Notes: a model not told the origin generated them from the letters alone. A stretch of 64,000 nucleotides of DNA from Aquibacillus sediminis (GCF_005870085.1 NZ_SZNM01000013.1:44438-108437); one strand, 5' to 3'; shown: positions 52,966-62,343, numbered from the stretch's first letter. Translations and numbers: made by a program.

Positions 52966-54063
52966 TTACCGATTTTCTAGTTTGAGAAGTTCTTCATTCA
53001 ATTGTTCATATATTTCATCCACAACCGCTTCATCCATCGCATCATGATAGATCTCTGCTACTTTATCATGATACACTTTCGCTTCTTGTAAGTAGGCAAC
53101 CCCGTCTTTCATTCGTTGCTTATAACGGTTGGTGAATTCAGCTATCTCTTGCTCATACTTTTCATCCGTACCAGGTGTTACTGTTTGTTCATATAAGTCA
53201 ACAATCTCATCCCCGTGGCGATTAGGGAAATATTCATGGGGATCGGTACTATCAAATATACAAACACCTAGTTCTCTTACAATCAACATATCCATACTGT
53301 CCGGGTCAAAGCCGCAATGGTACAATTCAATATCAAAATTTCGTTCTTTGGCAGCATTGGCTAGTTTTTTCAATACGGTTGATTTCCCTGTTCCTGCACG
53401 ACCTTTTATAAAATAACGCTTAGCCAATCCTTCTGTTATATTTGGGATAAAATCAACGACTCCTTCAGGGGTGGATGCACCAAAAAATCTGTGATGCGTT
53501 TTCGCTGATCCTGTCGCACTTTGCTCCCCAATAAAAATCGTGTCAATTAGCAGATTTGTCAGCTTATTTGCTTTTTCAAAATCCATTTCTTTTATATAAA
53601 TCTCTTCCAAATAATCATGTATTTCCAGACCTGTTTTAAATGATTGATGTGCTGTTGTAAACAATTCATCGATTTGTTGTTGGTACTCAATGATGTCATC
53701 TCGATGTTCTGCTAATACCGCTGTATCCCAAGCAGTTCCTAAGTTCACATAGTGCTCCACTGCACCAGGAGCTTTTGGCTTGATCGTGTATGGTGCCGTT
53801 CCATCCACAATGGCAAACTTTAACTTTGGAATAATGACGCCATCTAAACTGTCGTTGTCGGAAGAGCTATGGATTAATTCAATTGTATATCCTTTTTCTT
53901 GCCATGTTTGAGCCAATTTTTTCATTAGTGTTGAAGTTTCCGTACCAAGGCCACCATTCACGATATAAACAGATTCTAATCCTTGTAAATTAGAGGCGAG
54001 TAAATCATAAAAACCTTTTGCTGTATTTCCACCAGCATAATAGTTAATTGCTTTCCCTGACAT
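52966..54063 (-). CDS. PRK06851-type duplicated P-loop ATPase
   Basis: A 365-residue protein built of two similar halves. The second half has a canonical Walker A, KGRAGTGKSTVLKKLANAA (about 219-237), and an acidic LGVCIFDSTDPHEYF segment. The first half repeats the layout, but its P-loop reads NGGLGTETSTLMKKLAQTW, lacking the lysine, and its partner segment is LKFAIVDGTAPYTI. One site should bind ATP and the other probably not. The family is widespread in Firmicutes with no established function. The C-terminal 80 residues are helical. The start has GGGGAG upstream. Confidence 0.82.
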   Translation of the reverse strand: MSGKAINYYAGGNTAKGFYDLLASNLQGLESVYIVNGGLGTETSTLMKKLAQTWQEKGYTIELIHSSSDNDSLDGVIIPKLKFAIVDGTAPYTIKPKAPGAVEHYVNLGTAWDTAVLAEHRDDIIEYQQQIDELFTTAHQSFKTGLEIHDYLEEIYIKEMDFEKANKLTNLLIDTIFIGEQSATGSAKTHHRFFGASTPEGVVDFIPNITEGLAKRYFIKGRAGTGKSTVLKKLANAAKERNFDIELYHCGFDPDSMDMLIVRELGVCIFDSTDPHEYFPNRHGDEIVDLYEQTVTPGTDEKYEQEIAEFTNRYKQRMKDGVAYLQEAKVYHDKVAEIYHDAMDEAVVDEIYEQLNEELLKLENR

Positions 54064-54569
54064 AAAGCACTCCCCTTTTTTGATTAGCTCTTCTCCTTTA
54101 TTATATGTTCGAACATGAAATAGGTGAATGTCCTAAGAAAGATTTTGTGTTCTGATCTAGCTTGCTCATCTTCATGGAAAGCTAAAGTATAAGGTAGGTG
54201 GAGGGCAAATTATTATAGAATGCGATGTAATAGCAAAGAATAAAATAACGGAGACGGAGTGAGGAGTCCCCCTTCGTTCCACAGCAACACCACATTGTAT
54301 TCTCTACCGAATACGACATTTTGAACGGCTAAAACTTACCATTCAAAGGTTGTCAAACATATCAACAGAATGTGAAAGCTAGTAGAGTTCTTTCACATTA
54401 ATCAAACGTTTAATTAACTTTTTTAAACAAAATGTTTCTTTTCTGCAAACTATTAATCGACATAACTTGTTAATAATCAACATATCTGAGATAATTAATA
54501 TAATAATGTTTTACATAAATAAACCATAAAACAACTAGCTATAAAGGAAGAAGAGATGGAGGGATTTTT
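54064..54569. other. Divergent intergenic region before prs
   Basis: AT-rich, about 500 bases. A fragment near 54245-54275 (ACGGAGACGGAGTGAGGAGTCC) recalls the GGAGACTCC end of repeat modules A and B but has no partner. It should hold the prs promoter; I see no confident -35/-10 pair, RNA or frame. Confidence 0.4.
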
Positions 54570-55526
54570 TTGGCAAACACATACCATGACTCAAAGCTTA
54601 AAGTTTTCTCGCTTAGCTCCAATCGCCCACTAGCAGAAGAAATCGCAGCAACCATTGGGGTTGATCTTGGACAAAGTTCGGTTGCAACATTCAGTGATGG
54701 AGAATTTCAAATTAACATGGAAGAAAGTGTTCGAGGCAGTGATGTATTCATCATTCAGTCGACTAGTGACCCTGTTAACCAACATATCATGGAATTATTA
54801 GTGATGATTGATGCATTAAAACGAGCATCGGTTAATTCCATAAATGTGGTCATCCCTTATTATGGATATGCTCGTCAGGATCGAAAAACACAACCACGAG
54901 ATCCAATTACCGCAAAACTAGTTGCCGATTTAATTGAAACAGCAGGTGCAACGAGAATTATTTCATTAGATCTACATGCACCTCAAATCCAAGGTTTTTT
55001 CAATATTCCTGTTGACCAATTAACAGGGATTCCAATTCTTAGTGAATACTTTGAAAAAAAAGAGTTAGATGAGATTGTTGTTGTAGCTCCTGATCACGGT
55101 AGTGTGAAACGTGCAAGACAAATGGCAGATCGATTAAAAGCACCTTTAGCGATCATTGACCGAAGAGGCCCAAGAAACAATCCTTCCGCAGAATTAAATG
55201 TGGTCGGTGATATCGAAGGAAAAACTGCTATCCTAATTGATGACATTGTCGATACCGGTAGACGGATGTCACGCGGTACTCGTGCATTAATGGAAAACGG
55301 GGCAAAAGAAGTTTACGGTTGTTGTACACACCCTGTATTATCAGGGATAGCTGTTGAAAATCTGCAACACTCCGATCTTAAAGAGCTTGTTGTAACGAAC
55401 AGTATTAAATTAGATGAATCAAAGCATAATGATAAACTCACCCAATTAACTGTTGCTCCACTTTTAAGTGAAGCAATTATCCGTGTGTTTGAAGAGAAAT
55501 CTGTTAGTCCTTTATTTGACGTTTAA
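54570..55526 (+). CDS. Divergent ribose-phosphate pyrophosphokinase (PRPP synthetase)
   Basis: A 318-residue protein with a TTG start and GGAGGGA upstream. It has the full class I Prs layout: [41 protein letters not shown] (ATP site), [11 protein letters not shown], and [17 protein letters not shown]. Key segments deviate: the flexible loop reads IDRRGPRNN where B. subtilis Prs has DKRRPRPN, and the PRPP loop (224-233) reads [10 protein letters not shown] instead of DDIIDTAGTI. It stands alone, not beside glmU as housekeeping prs usually does. It is probably a paralogue; activity is plausible but not certain, so no symbol is given. Confidence 0.85.
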   Translation: MANTYHDSKLKVFSLSSNRPLAEEIAATIGVDLGQSSVATFSDGEFQINMEESVRGSDVFIIQSTSDPVNQHIMELLVMIDALKRASVNSINVVIPYYGYARQDRKTQPRDPITAKLVADLIETAGATRIISLDLHAPQIQGFFNIPVDQLTGIPILSEYFEKKELDEIVVVAPDHGSVKRARQMADRLKAPLAIIDRRGPRNNPSAELNVVGDIEGKTAILIDDIVDTGRRMSRGTRALMENGAKEVYGCCTHPVLSGIAVENLQHSDLKELVVTNSIKLDESKHNDKLTQLTVAPLLSEAIIRVFEEKSVSPLFDV

Positions 55527-55585
55527 TTTATGCGTTCTATACAATTAAAATAATAGCCCATTATTAAAAATAACAAACATAGCAG

Positions 55586-55620
55586 ATAGCATACCAAGTT
55601 GCAATTGGTATGCTATTTTT
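55586..55620 (+). terminator. Terminator of the PRPP synthetase gene
   Basis: ATAGCATACCAA / TTGGTATGCTAT with a seven-base loop, then TTTTTG. Confidence 0.9.
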
Positions 55621-55664
55621 GTTTATTTAAAGTCGGGTAAGGCGATCTAATATGATTAGGCCAT

Positions 55665-56074
55665 TCTCTCGGTCGATTCGCGGTCATTTTCCGGCTGAAT
55701 CTACCGTGACAAACCTTCTCTCGGCTGATTCACAGTCATTTTCCGGCTGAATCTACCGTGACTGACCTTCTCTCGGTCGATTCGCGGTCACTTTCCAGCC
55801 GAATCTACCGTGACAAACCTTCTCACGGCTGATTCGCAGTCATTTTCCGGCTGAATCTACCGTGACAAACCTTCTCTCGGTTGATTCGCAGTCATTTTCC
55901 GGCTGAATCTACCGTGACTGGCCTTCTCTCGGTTGATTCGCAGTCATTTTCCGGCTGAATCTACCGTGACTGGCCTTCTCTCGGTTGATTCGCGGTCACT
56001 TTCCGACCGAATCTACCGTGACTGACCTTCTCTCGGTTGATTCACAGTCATTTTCCGGCTGAATCTACCGTGAC
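55665..56074. repeat. Tandem array T3, 52-bp period, eight copies
   Basis: Units start with GATTCG or GATTCA at 55675, 55727, 55779, 55831, 55883, 55935, 55987 and 56039, exactly 52 bp apart. In each unit CGGTNGATTC pairs with GAATCTACCG about 20 bases on, so every unit can fold into a hairpin. Substitutions between units often keep the pairing (see findings). It fills the gap between convergent prs-like and nagB genes; no frame is supported. Confidence 0.93.
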
Positions 56075-56115
56075 AACTCACCCTACTCTTCTTTTATATA
56101 AAAATGTAAAAACAT

Positions 56116-56152
56116 AAAAGACCGAAACCACCCTTAAATGATTTCGACCTTT
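56116..56152 (-). terminator. Terminator of the nagAB operon
   Basis: On the minus strand AAAGGTCGAAATCA pairs with TGGTTTCGGTCTTTT around a short loop. It lies just after the nagB stop. Confidence 0.75.
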
Positions 56153-56164
56153 ATATAGTCTCAT

Positions 56165-56902
56165 TTATTTTGTTTTAGAAGATGTTAACAATGCTGCCTT
56201 ATCGGCTACAATAGTTACATGATCATGTTCGTTCAAGATTGATGCTGGAAATTCTTCTGTCACTTCTCCGTTCAGCAATCGATCCAATGCGCCTGCTTTC
56301 TTTTCCCCAGACACCATAAGCATGATTTCTTTGCTTTGCATGATGGTATTTATTCCCATCGTAATCGCATGGGTTGGCACGTCATCGATGCTTTCAAAGA
56401 AACGAGCATTCGCTTTTCTTGTCGATTCTTCTAACTCCACAACATGTGTTTTTTGCTTAAAAGATGTGCCAGGTTCATTGAAACCAATATGACCATTCAA
56501 GCCAAGCCCTAACAACTGAATATCAATACCACCCACTTGTTGAATCAGTGCTTCATAGCGAGCGCACTCTTGTTCCGAGTCATCTGCACGTCCATTTGGA
56601 ATATGAGTTTGTTCATCTGGAATATCGATATGGTTAAACAACTTATCATTCATATAATAGCGATAACTGTTTGGATCGGTTGCTTCAAGTCCAATATATT
56701 CATCAAGATTAAATGTTGTCACATCTTGGAAGGAAACAACGTCTTTTTGATTAACCTCAACTAATAATTGATAGAGACGTTCAGGTGTAGAACCTGTCGC
56801 CAGTCCAAGTACAGGTTTGGTTAGGTCTGTGATCCGATTAATCATTAGCTGACAAACCTTCTCACTCATCTCTTGGTAGTTTTCCACTTCAATAAGTCTC
56901 AT
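56165..56902 (-). CDS. nagB: Glucosamine-6-phosphate deaminase
   Basis: A 245-residue enzyme, typical of the short Bacillus form without the allosteric extension. Motifs: GLATGSTPERLYQLL (phosphate loop), TFNLDEYIGL (catalytic Asp), LLGLGLNGHIGFNEPGTSF (catalytic His and Glu). It converts glucosamine 6-phosphate to fructose 6-phosphate and ammonia. The ATG follows the nagA stop directly, with GGAGGG inside the nagA end, so the two are coupled. Confidence 0.95.
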   Translation of the reverse strand: MRLIEVENYQEMSEKVCQLMINRITDLTKPVLGLATGSTPERLYQLLVEVNQKDVVSFQDVTTFNLDEYIGLEATDPNSYRYYMNDKLFNHIDIPDEQTHIPNGRADDSEQECARYEALIQQVGGIDIQLLGLGLNGHIGFNEPGTSFKQKTHVVELEESTRKANARFFESIDDVPTHAITMGINTIMQSKEIMLMVSGEKKAGALDRLLNGEVTEEFPASILNEHDHVTIVADKAALLTSSKTK

Positions 56903-58078
56903 TTACGATCCCTCCTTATAAGAAATCTTCCCTCGGCAAATCGTATAGTGGATGGTCAATTCGTCATCCACTACTACAATATCCGCATCTTTGCCAATTG
57001 CTAGCGTCCCTTTTCGGTCAAACACATCGAGTTGTTTGGCTGGGTTTGTTGATGCCATTTCAATCACCTGCTTCATCGTGGCGTCCGTATAGTCGATCAT
57101 ATTTTTCGCACCATCAATTAGACGTAAGATACTTCCTGCTAACGTACCATCTGCTAAAGTTGCCCGATCCTCGGAAACTGTGGCCTCTTGTCCACCTAAA
57201 TCGTAAGTTCCTGGTTGCAAACATTTGGCCCGTAATGCGTCGGTAATTAACATTAATCGGTCACTACCAACATTTTGATAAATTAGATCCATCATTGCTG
57301 GACTAACGTGAATACCGTCTGAAATCAATTCACTACGTAATTTTTCTAATTGAAACGCTGCACCAACTACACCAATGTCACGATGGTGAATGGGAGTCAT
57401 CGCATTGCAAATATGGGTAACTTGTCTTACACCAAATTCAACTGCTCTTTTCATATCTTCAAAACTTGCTTCTGTGTGCCCTGCCGATACGTTTACCCCT
57501 TGCTCATATAAATAGTTTATAAATGAACCGTCAACATCTTTCTCTGGCGCAAGTGTAATTGTTTTTATTTTGTTACCAGACAATTGTTGCCATTCATCAA
57601 ATTGTTGTTTACTTGGTGCTAAAATATATTCCCTTGGCTGTGCGCCTGCTTTTTTTTCCTCGATAAAAGGTCCTTCTAAATGTACGCCAATGATTTCTGC
57701 TTCGCCTTCCTCATTTCGATATGTTGCCACATTTTTTAATGCATGTTCTATATTAGTAGGAGATTGTGTAATCGTGGTCGCTAGAAAACTGGTCGTACCT
57801 TCTTTGGGTAAAATAGTCGCCATTGCACGTAATGCTTCAGGAGTGGCGTCCATCACATCTGCTCCATTTGCCCCATGAATGTGTCCGTCAATAAATCCAG
57901 GTATTGCTTTCTTTCCCTTACCATCAATCACCTCAACAGATGAAGGAATGTGTTCTAGCTGTTCTTCGATACCTATTTCCACAATATCTGTCCCATTGAC
58001 AAGTATATACCCAGAAGTTATCACATCATTTTCCGTATAAACTTCCACATTTTTAATTAGTAACGTTGCTTCTTTCAT
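56903..58078 (-). CDS. nagA: N-acetylglucosamine-6-phosphate deacetylase
   Basis: A 391-residue amidohydrolase from the ATG at 58078 (GAAGGAG upstream; an extension to 58108 has no ribosome binding site). Metal and catalytic motifs: PGFIDGHIHGANGADVMDA, GVHLEGPFIEEKKAGAQ, SAGHTEASFEDM, VTHICNAMTPIHHRD and LITDAL with the catalytic Asp. It removes the acetyl group from GlcNAc-6-phosphate for NagB. It is first in the nagAB operon, divergent from its regulator gene. Confidence 0.95.
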   Translation of the reverse strand: MKEATLLIKNVEVYTENDVITSGYILVNGTDIVEIGIEEQLEHIPSSVEVIDGKGKKAIPGFIDGHIHGANGADVMDATPEALRAMATILPKEGTTSFLATTITQSPTNIEHALKNVATYRNEEGEAEIIGVHLEGPFIEEKKAGAQPREYILAPSKQQFDEWQQLSGNKIKTITLAPEKDVDGSFINYLYEQGVNVSAGHTEASFEDMKRAVEFGVRQVTHICNAMTPIHHRDIGVVGAAFQLEKLRSELISDGIHVSPAMMDLIYQNVGSDRLMLITDALRAKCLQPGTYDLGGQEATVSEDRATLADGTLAGSILRLIDGAKNMIDYTDATMKQVIEMASTNPAKQLDVFDRKGTLAIGKDADIVVVDDELTIHYTICRGKISYKEGS

Positions 58079-58137
58079 GCTCCCACTCCTTCTACATTCG
58101 TATTTCATCTACTTTCACTTTATCATATAGTTATATA

Positions 58138-58159
58138 GTTGTCTATACATGTATACACG
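58138..58159. promoter_or_regulatory. Candidate NagR operator in the nagA-nagR intergenic region
   Basis: GTTGTCTATACATGTATACACG contains the imperfect palindrome TGTCTATACATGTATACA. It resembles the GntR/HutC-family operator type (for example the B. subtilis NagR site built on GTCTAGAC). It lies between the two divergent starts, where it could control both. Confidence 0.6.
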
Positions 58160-58211
58160 TTTTCAATTTTTTGTTAAAATGAGGGAAAATAGCCATTAAA
58201 AGAGGGATCTT

Positions 58212-58934
58212 ATGTTAGATAAAAACTCACCACTTCCGATCTATTACCAACTAGAACAATCCATCCGCACTATGATCGAAAATGGTCAACTGAAACCTGG
58301 CGAATTATTGCCATCAGAACGTGAATATGCAGAAAAATATGATATTAGTAGAATGACTGTCAGACAAGCAATTAACAATCTCGCTTCAGAAGGATTACTT
58401 GTTCGACAAAAAGGAAAAGGAACATTCATCGCCGAACAAAAGATTGAACAAGCTTTACAAGGGATCACGAGTTTTAGCGAAGATATGAAAGCTCGCGGAC
58501 TTGAGCCATCTACAGAAATCATTCATTATCAAGAAGAACCTGCTGAAATTCACATTGCGGAGAAACTTGGTATTAACCCAGATGATCCAATCTTAGAAAT
58601 TTATCGTATTCGACTGGCAGATCATGTCCCTTTAGCTGTAGAAACTACTTTTACACCGAAAGCAATTGTCGGGAACATGACCGAGCAAGATTTTTCAGAA
58701 TCGTTTTACCATTATGTAGAGGATACGTTAGGGCTAACGATCACCCATGGGGATCAAGAAATTGAATCAACGCTAGCAAGTCCAGCAGAAATTGAGCATT
58801 TACATTTAAAAAAAGGTGATCCAGTATTACTACTTCACCGTTTAACCTATGTAAGTGGAAAGCAACCTTTCGAATATGTTCGTACCGCTTATCGTGCAGA
58901 TCGATATAAATATAAAATTCAATTACCGAGATAA
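58212..58934 (+). CDS. nagR: GntR/HutC-family regulator of GlcNAc use (NagR-like)
   Basis: A 240-residue protein with an N-terminal winged helix (LPIYYQLEQSIRTMIENGQL, LLPSEREYAEKYDISRMTVRQAINNL) and a UTRA effector domain (GITSFSEDMKARGLEPSTEI to the end). The family position beside nagAB makes it the NagR/YvoA regulator, which in B. subtilis releases DNA on binding GlcN-6-P or GlcNAc-6-P. AGAGGG precedes the ATG. No PTS transporter gene for GlcNAc is in the window. Confidence 0.92.
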   Translation: MLDKNSPLPIYYQLEQSIRTMIENGQLKPGELLPSEREYAEKYDISRMTVRQAINNLASEGLLVRQKGKGTFIAEQKIEQALQGITSFSEDMKARGLEPSTEIIHYQEEPAEIHIAEKLGINPDDPILEIYRIRLADHVPLAVETTFTPKAIVGNMTEQDFSESFYHYVEDTLGLTITHGDQEIESTLASPAEIEHLHLKKGDPVLLLHRLTYVSGKQPFEYVRTAYRADRYKYKIQLPR

Positions 58935-58952
58935 CATAGGAGGCCAGCTGCC

Positions 58953-60080
58953 ATGCTCCTTACCTCAAATCTAGGATCGAAAATCGTCCAAGAGGTCAGA
59001 CCTTTAATTGATGAACACTTAATCATTGCTAATCCTGAAGGTGTAATCATTGCTTCAACAGATAGAAATAGAATAGGCACTTTTCATGAAGGGGCCAAAC
59101 GTACATGTATGGAAAAACAAGAAAGAACGATTACGGTGGAAGATGAACACCGACTCCAAGGGGTTAAAGCTGGAATCAACCTGCCTATCTTTGTCCATGA
59201 TGTCCCAATTGGTGTGATTGGTATAACTGGAGAACCCAACAATGTAATCCCATTTGGTTCCTTAGTGAAAAAAATGACAGAACTTCTCATTCAAGAAAAT
59301 TTTTACTTTCAAGAACTTGAATGGGAAGCACGTGCATTAGAAAGCTTTGTAATTGATATGTTACAACGTCCCCGCCCTATAGATGAGGACATCGAAAAAG
59401 GGCAATTGTTAGGGATTGATATGACAAGTAATAAACGATGCACCGTCATCACATTGACAGCTAATGCCCAACCTATTTCCCATGATATGCTGCACTATTC
59501 ACACCACCAATTACAACAAGTAATCAATGGTGTGGTTGCTCGATGGGGAAACGATAAATTTATTATTCTTCATAATGAGGATAACCATTCACAGCCTAAA
59601 GTATCTTATTATCATTATTTATTTGAGCAATTCCAACAACAACTAAGAAAACGATTTGATTGTACTGCAGCGATTGGTGTTGGTCCATCTACGACAATGT
59701 TAGATGTCCATCAATCCTTTCAAAAGGCAAAAAAAGCTATGGTTGCCTCGATTCAAAAAGATACGATTGTCTTTTACCAAGATTTACAACTAGAAATTTG
59801 CCTGCAAGATATTCTACCGAACACAAGGAAGGAGTTTATTGGCAGAACAATCGGTCCAATCCTTGCCGAAAATGAACTCATGCAAACATTAAAAACCTAT
59901 TATTCTAGTAACCTCAATTTAGCTGAAACAGCTAAAACGATGAATGTCCATATTAATACCGTCCATTATCGGTTACGAAAAATTTATGACATCACTTCCC
60001 TAGACCCTAAAAATGTTGATTCTTTAGTAACCATATATCTCGCCCTCACCTTTTTAGATGAAAACACAAATAGTGACTAA
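58953..60080 (+). CDS. CdaR-family transcriptional regulator
   Basis: A 375-residue protein. N-terminal sugar-diacid recognition domain (SKIVQEVRPLIDEHLIIANP, HRLQGVKAGINLPIF), a degenerate GGDEF-like middle domain and a C-terminal PucR-type helix-turn-helix (LNLAETAKTMNVHINTVHYRLRKI). Family members respond to glycerate, glucarate or related acids. It is followed on the same strand by glcDF after a repeat element, so glycolate or a related hydroxyacid is the likely inducer. GGAGG lies before the ATG. It begins 18 bases after the nagR stop. Confidence 0.92.
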   Translation: MLLTSNLGSKIVQEVRPLIDEHLIIANPEGVIIASTDRNRIGTFHEGAKRTCMEKQERTITVEDEHRLQGVKAGINLPIFVHDVPIGVIGITGEPNNVIPFGSLVKKMTELLIQENFYFQELEWEARALESFVIDMLQRPRPIDEDIEKGQLLGIDMTSNKRCTVITLTANAQPISHDMLHYSHHQLQQVINGVVARWGNDKFIILHNEDNHSQPKVSYYHYLFEQFQQQLRKRFDCTAAIGVGPSTTMLDVHQSFQKAKKAMVASIQKDTIVFYQDLQLEICLQDILPNTRKEFIGRTIGPILAENELMQTLKTYYSSNLNLAETAKTMNVHINTVHYRLRKIYDITSLDPKNVDSLVTIYLALTFLDENTNSD

Positions 60081-60098
60081 AAACTATTTGTGTTTTTG
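60061..60098 (+). terminator. Terminator overlapping the end of the CdaR gene
   Basis: AAAACACAAATAGT / ACTATTTGTGTTTT is a perfect 14-base stem whose loop contains the TAA stop. A T-rich tail follows. Confidence 0.9.
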
Positions 60099-60204
60099 TT
60101 TCATCATACATATACTTTTCAGAATATTATTTATAAAATGTAGTTAAACTTTTTATTAAAAAATATTTCCATAACATGTTGCTTTGATCACAACAAACAT
60201 AAAA

Positions 60205-60855
60205 TCCGACGTAACTTTAATAGATGATTCCATTTTCTGATTGCAAATGAGTGAAATAACATCGCTTCGGTAGAATACTCCGCTTTCCAAGGGCACGGCC
60301 TCGGGCCAATAGGATGTTGGTCACGCAGGCGTTGCCACAGGACGTGGCGAACTTAGCCTACGTTCCTTACTTTACCAAGTGGATCTTCAGCTCGCGCTGT
60401 TCCCTTAGGACAAGGAAGGCTGCGGAAGCGATACATCGCACGAAGAAAATCGATTTTTATTTTCGAGGAGGCTCCGTATTCTACCTACGCTATTAGTGGT
60501 GTTCTGATTAACATTAAATAAAACACCTAAACCAATTGCTGGGTCTGAGTACATTGTTATTTACAACAAAAGGGATTTTCTGTACGTATATAATCAAGCA
60601 AAAAGCTATAAAATTACGGTGCACACAACAAAGCGGAGGAAATACACGGAGACTCCTGAGGCCCGGCAAGGGTCACGCAGGCGTTGTCCGACAAGGACGG
60701 TTTTAGCCTGTGGTCCTTAATTTTCCTCGGTGAGACCCCGCAGTGCGACAGCACGAGGAGGCTCACCAGCCCCCCGCGGAAAGCGAAGTGTATTTCCGCA
60801 GCGGTAATTTAGCACTCATCTTTATAAAGGATGTAAGGAAGTCAGTTACGTCGGA
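60205..60855 (-). repeat. Composite intergenic repeat, copy 4 (inverted)
   Basis: This copy is bounded by perfect 12-base inverted arms: TCCGACGTAACT (60205-60216) and AGTTACGTCGGA (60844-60855). Module B (60269-60485, GGTAGAATAC / GTATTCTACC) and module A (60638-60798, GGAAATACAC / GTGTATTTCC) are both complete. Module A carries an insert absent from the other three copies. It lies in the 850-base gap between the CdaR gene and glcD; the remainder is AT-rich with nothing supported. Confidence 0.82.
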
Positions 60856-60927
60856 GTTTCTATCAGCTACGAATTCAAATATTAACAAGCCTTACAAAAC
60901 GATTCAAATAGAAAAGGAGGAAATTTT

Positions 60928-62343
60928 ATGTTAACAGAACAAATAAAACAAGATTTAATAAACATTGTCGGTAAACAAAATGTAGCTGCTTCCAAAGCAA
61001 GCCAGCTTGTCTATTCGTTTGACGCGACACCTCAATTTCAATCGATGCCAGATGCAATTGTCTCCCCTCGTAATACGAGCGAAGTAGCTGAAGTGGTAAA
61101 ACTATGTAATCAACACAACATTCCGATTGTCCCAAGGGGGTCTGGCACAAATTTGAGCGCTGGAACAACCCCATTACAAGGTGGGATTGTTTTGTTATTT
61201 AAACACTTGGATCAAATTTTAGAAATAGATGAAGAAAATTTAACCATTACCGTTCAACCTGGTGTCAACACATTAGAAATGACACAAGTAGTGGAAGCAA
61301 ACGGATTGTTTTATCCACCTGATCCTAGCTCGATGAAGATTTCCCAGATTGGAGGAAATATTAATGAAAATTCAGGTGGATTACGCGGACTAAAATATGG
61401 TGTCACACGGGACTATGTCATCGGTTTAGAAATCGTCTTGCCTAACGGCGATATTATTGAGACGGGTGGCAAGTTAGCTAAAGATGTAGCAGGCTATGAT
61501 TTAACACGACTTTTCGTTGGTTCTGAAGGGACTTTGGGGATCATCACCAAGGCAACGTTAAAGTTGATTCCAATGCCAGAGACGAAAAAAACGATGCTTG
61601 CCTTATATGAGGATATGGATGCAGCAGCGGAAACGGTATCAAAAATTATTGCCAATCGCATCATTCCTACAACACTCGAATTTTTAGACCAACCAACACT
61701 TGAAGTCGTCGAAGACTTTTCCAAAATTGGTCTCCCAACCGATGCAAAGGCGGTATTATTAATTGAACAAGACGGCGATGCCCAAACAGTAGACAAAGAT
61801 ATCGATAAAATCGTTGACATTTGCAAAGCCAATCAAGCAGTTGATGTACAAGTAGCCAGGTCAAATGAAGAAGCGGAAGCACTAACGACCGCTCGCAGGT
61901 CTGCATTATCTGCATTAGCACGCTTGCGGCCAACTACTATTTTAGAAGATGCAACTGTTCCCCGTTCAGAAATTGCAAAAATGGTGAAAGCAATAAATGA
62001 AATCGCAGAAAGAAATCAAGTAGACATTTGTACCTTTGGTCATGCCGGTGATGGGAACCTCCACCCTACTTGTCTCACAGATGTTCGAGATAAAGAGGAA
62101 ATGGAGCGCGTCGAAAAAGCACTCGATGAAATTTTTGCTAAAGCAGTCGAACTAGGTGGCACGATTACAGGCGAACATGGTGTTGGGGCGATGAAATCCC
62201 CATACTTACATCTAAAATTAGGAGAAGAAGGCATTGCGGCGATGTCTACTATCAAAGATGCTTTTGACCCGAATCAGATAATGAACCCAGGAAAAATATT
62301 CGCCAAATCAAATCGAAAACGAGTGGTGGTGAGTCAAACATGA
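60928..62343 (+). CDS. glcD: Glycolate oxidase subunit GlcD-like FAD dehydrogenase
   Basis: A 471-residue protein with an FAD_binding_4 (PCMH) domain: VPRGSGTNLSAGTTPLQGGIV and SMKISQIGGNINENSGGLRG. A C-terminal FAD oxidase domain contains TFGHAGDGNLHPT and TGEHGVGAMKSPYL. It oxidises glycolate, lactate or a similar 2-hydroxyacid and passes electrons to the Fe-S partner GlcF, next in the operon with a four-base overlap. No GlcE subunit is present, as usual in Bacilli. AAAGGAGG precedes the ATG. Confidence 0.93.
   Translation: MLTEQIKQDLINIVGKQNVAASKASQLVYSFDATPQFQSMPDAIVSPRNTSEVAEVVKLCNQHNIPIVPRGSGTNLSAGTTPLQGGIVLLFKHLDQILEIDEENLTITVQPGVNTLEMTQVVEANGLFYPPDPSSMKISQIGGNINENSGGLRGLKYGVTRDYVIGLEIVLPNGDIIETGGKLAKDVAGYDLTRLFVGSEGTLGIITKATLKLIPMPETKKTMLALYEDMDAAAETVSKIIANRIIPTTLEFLDQPTLEVVEDFSKIGLPTDAKAVLLIEQDGDAQTVDKDIDKIVDICKANQAVDVQVARSNEEAEALTTARRSALSALARLRPTTILEDATVPRSEIAKMVKAINEIAERNQVDICTFGHAGDGNLHPTCLTDVRDKEEMERVEKALDEIFAKAVELGGTITGEHGVGAMKSPYLHLKLGEEGIAAMSTIKDAFDPNQIMNPGKIFAKSNRKRVVVSQT

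Noticed and set aside
55665..56074. CRISPR array
   Set aside because: The full 52-bp unit is repeated and merely drifts in sequence; there are no distinct spacers.
60314..60934. Frames of about 60 codons inside composite copy 4
   Set aside because: They coincide with inverted-repeat modules and have no ribosome binding site or family match.
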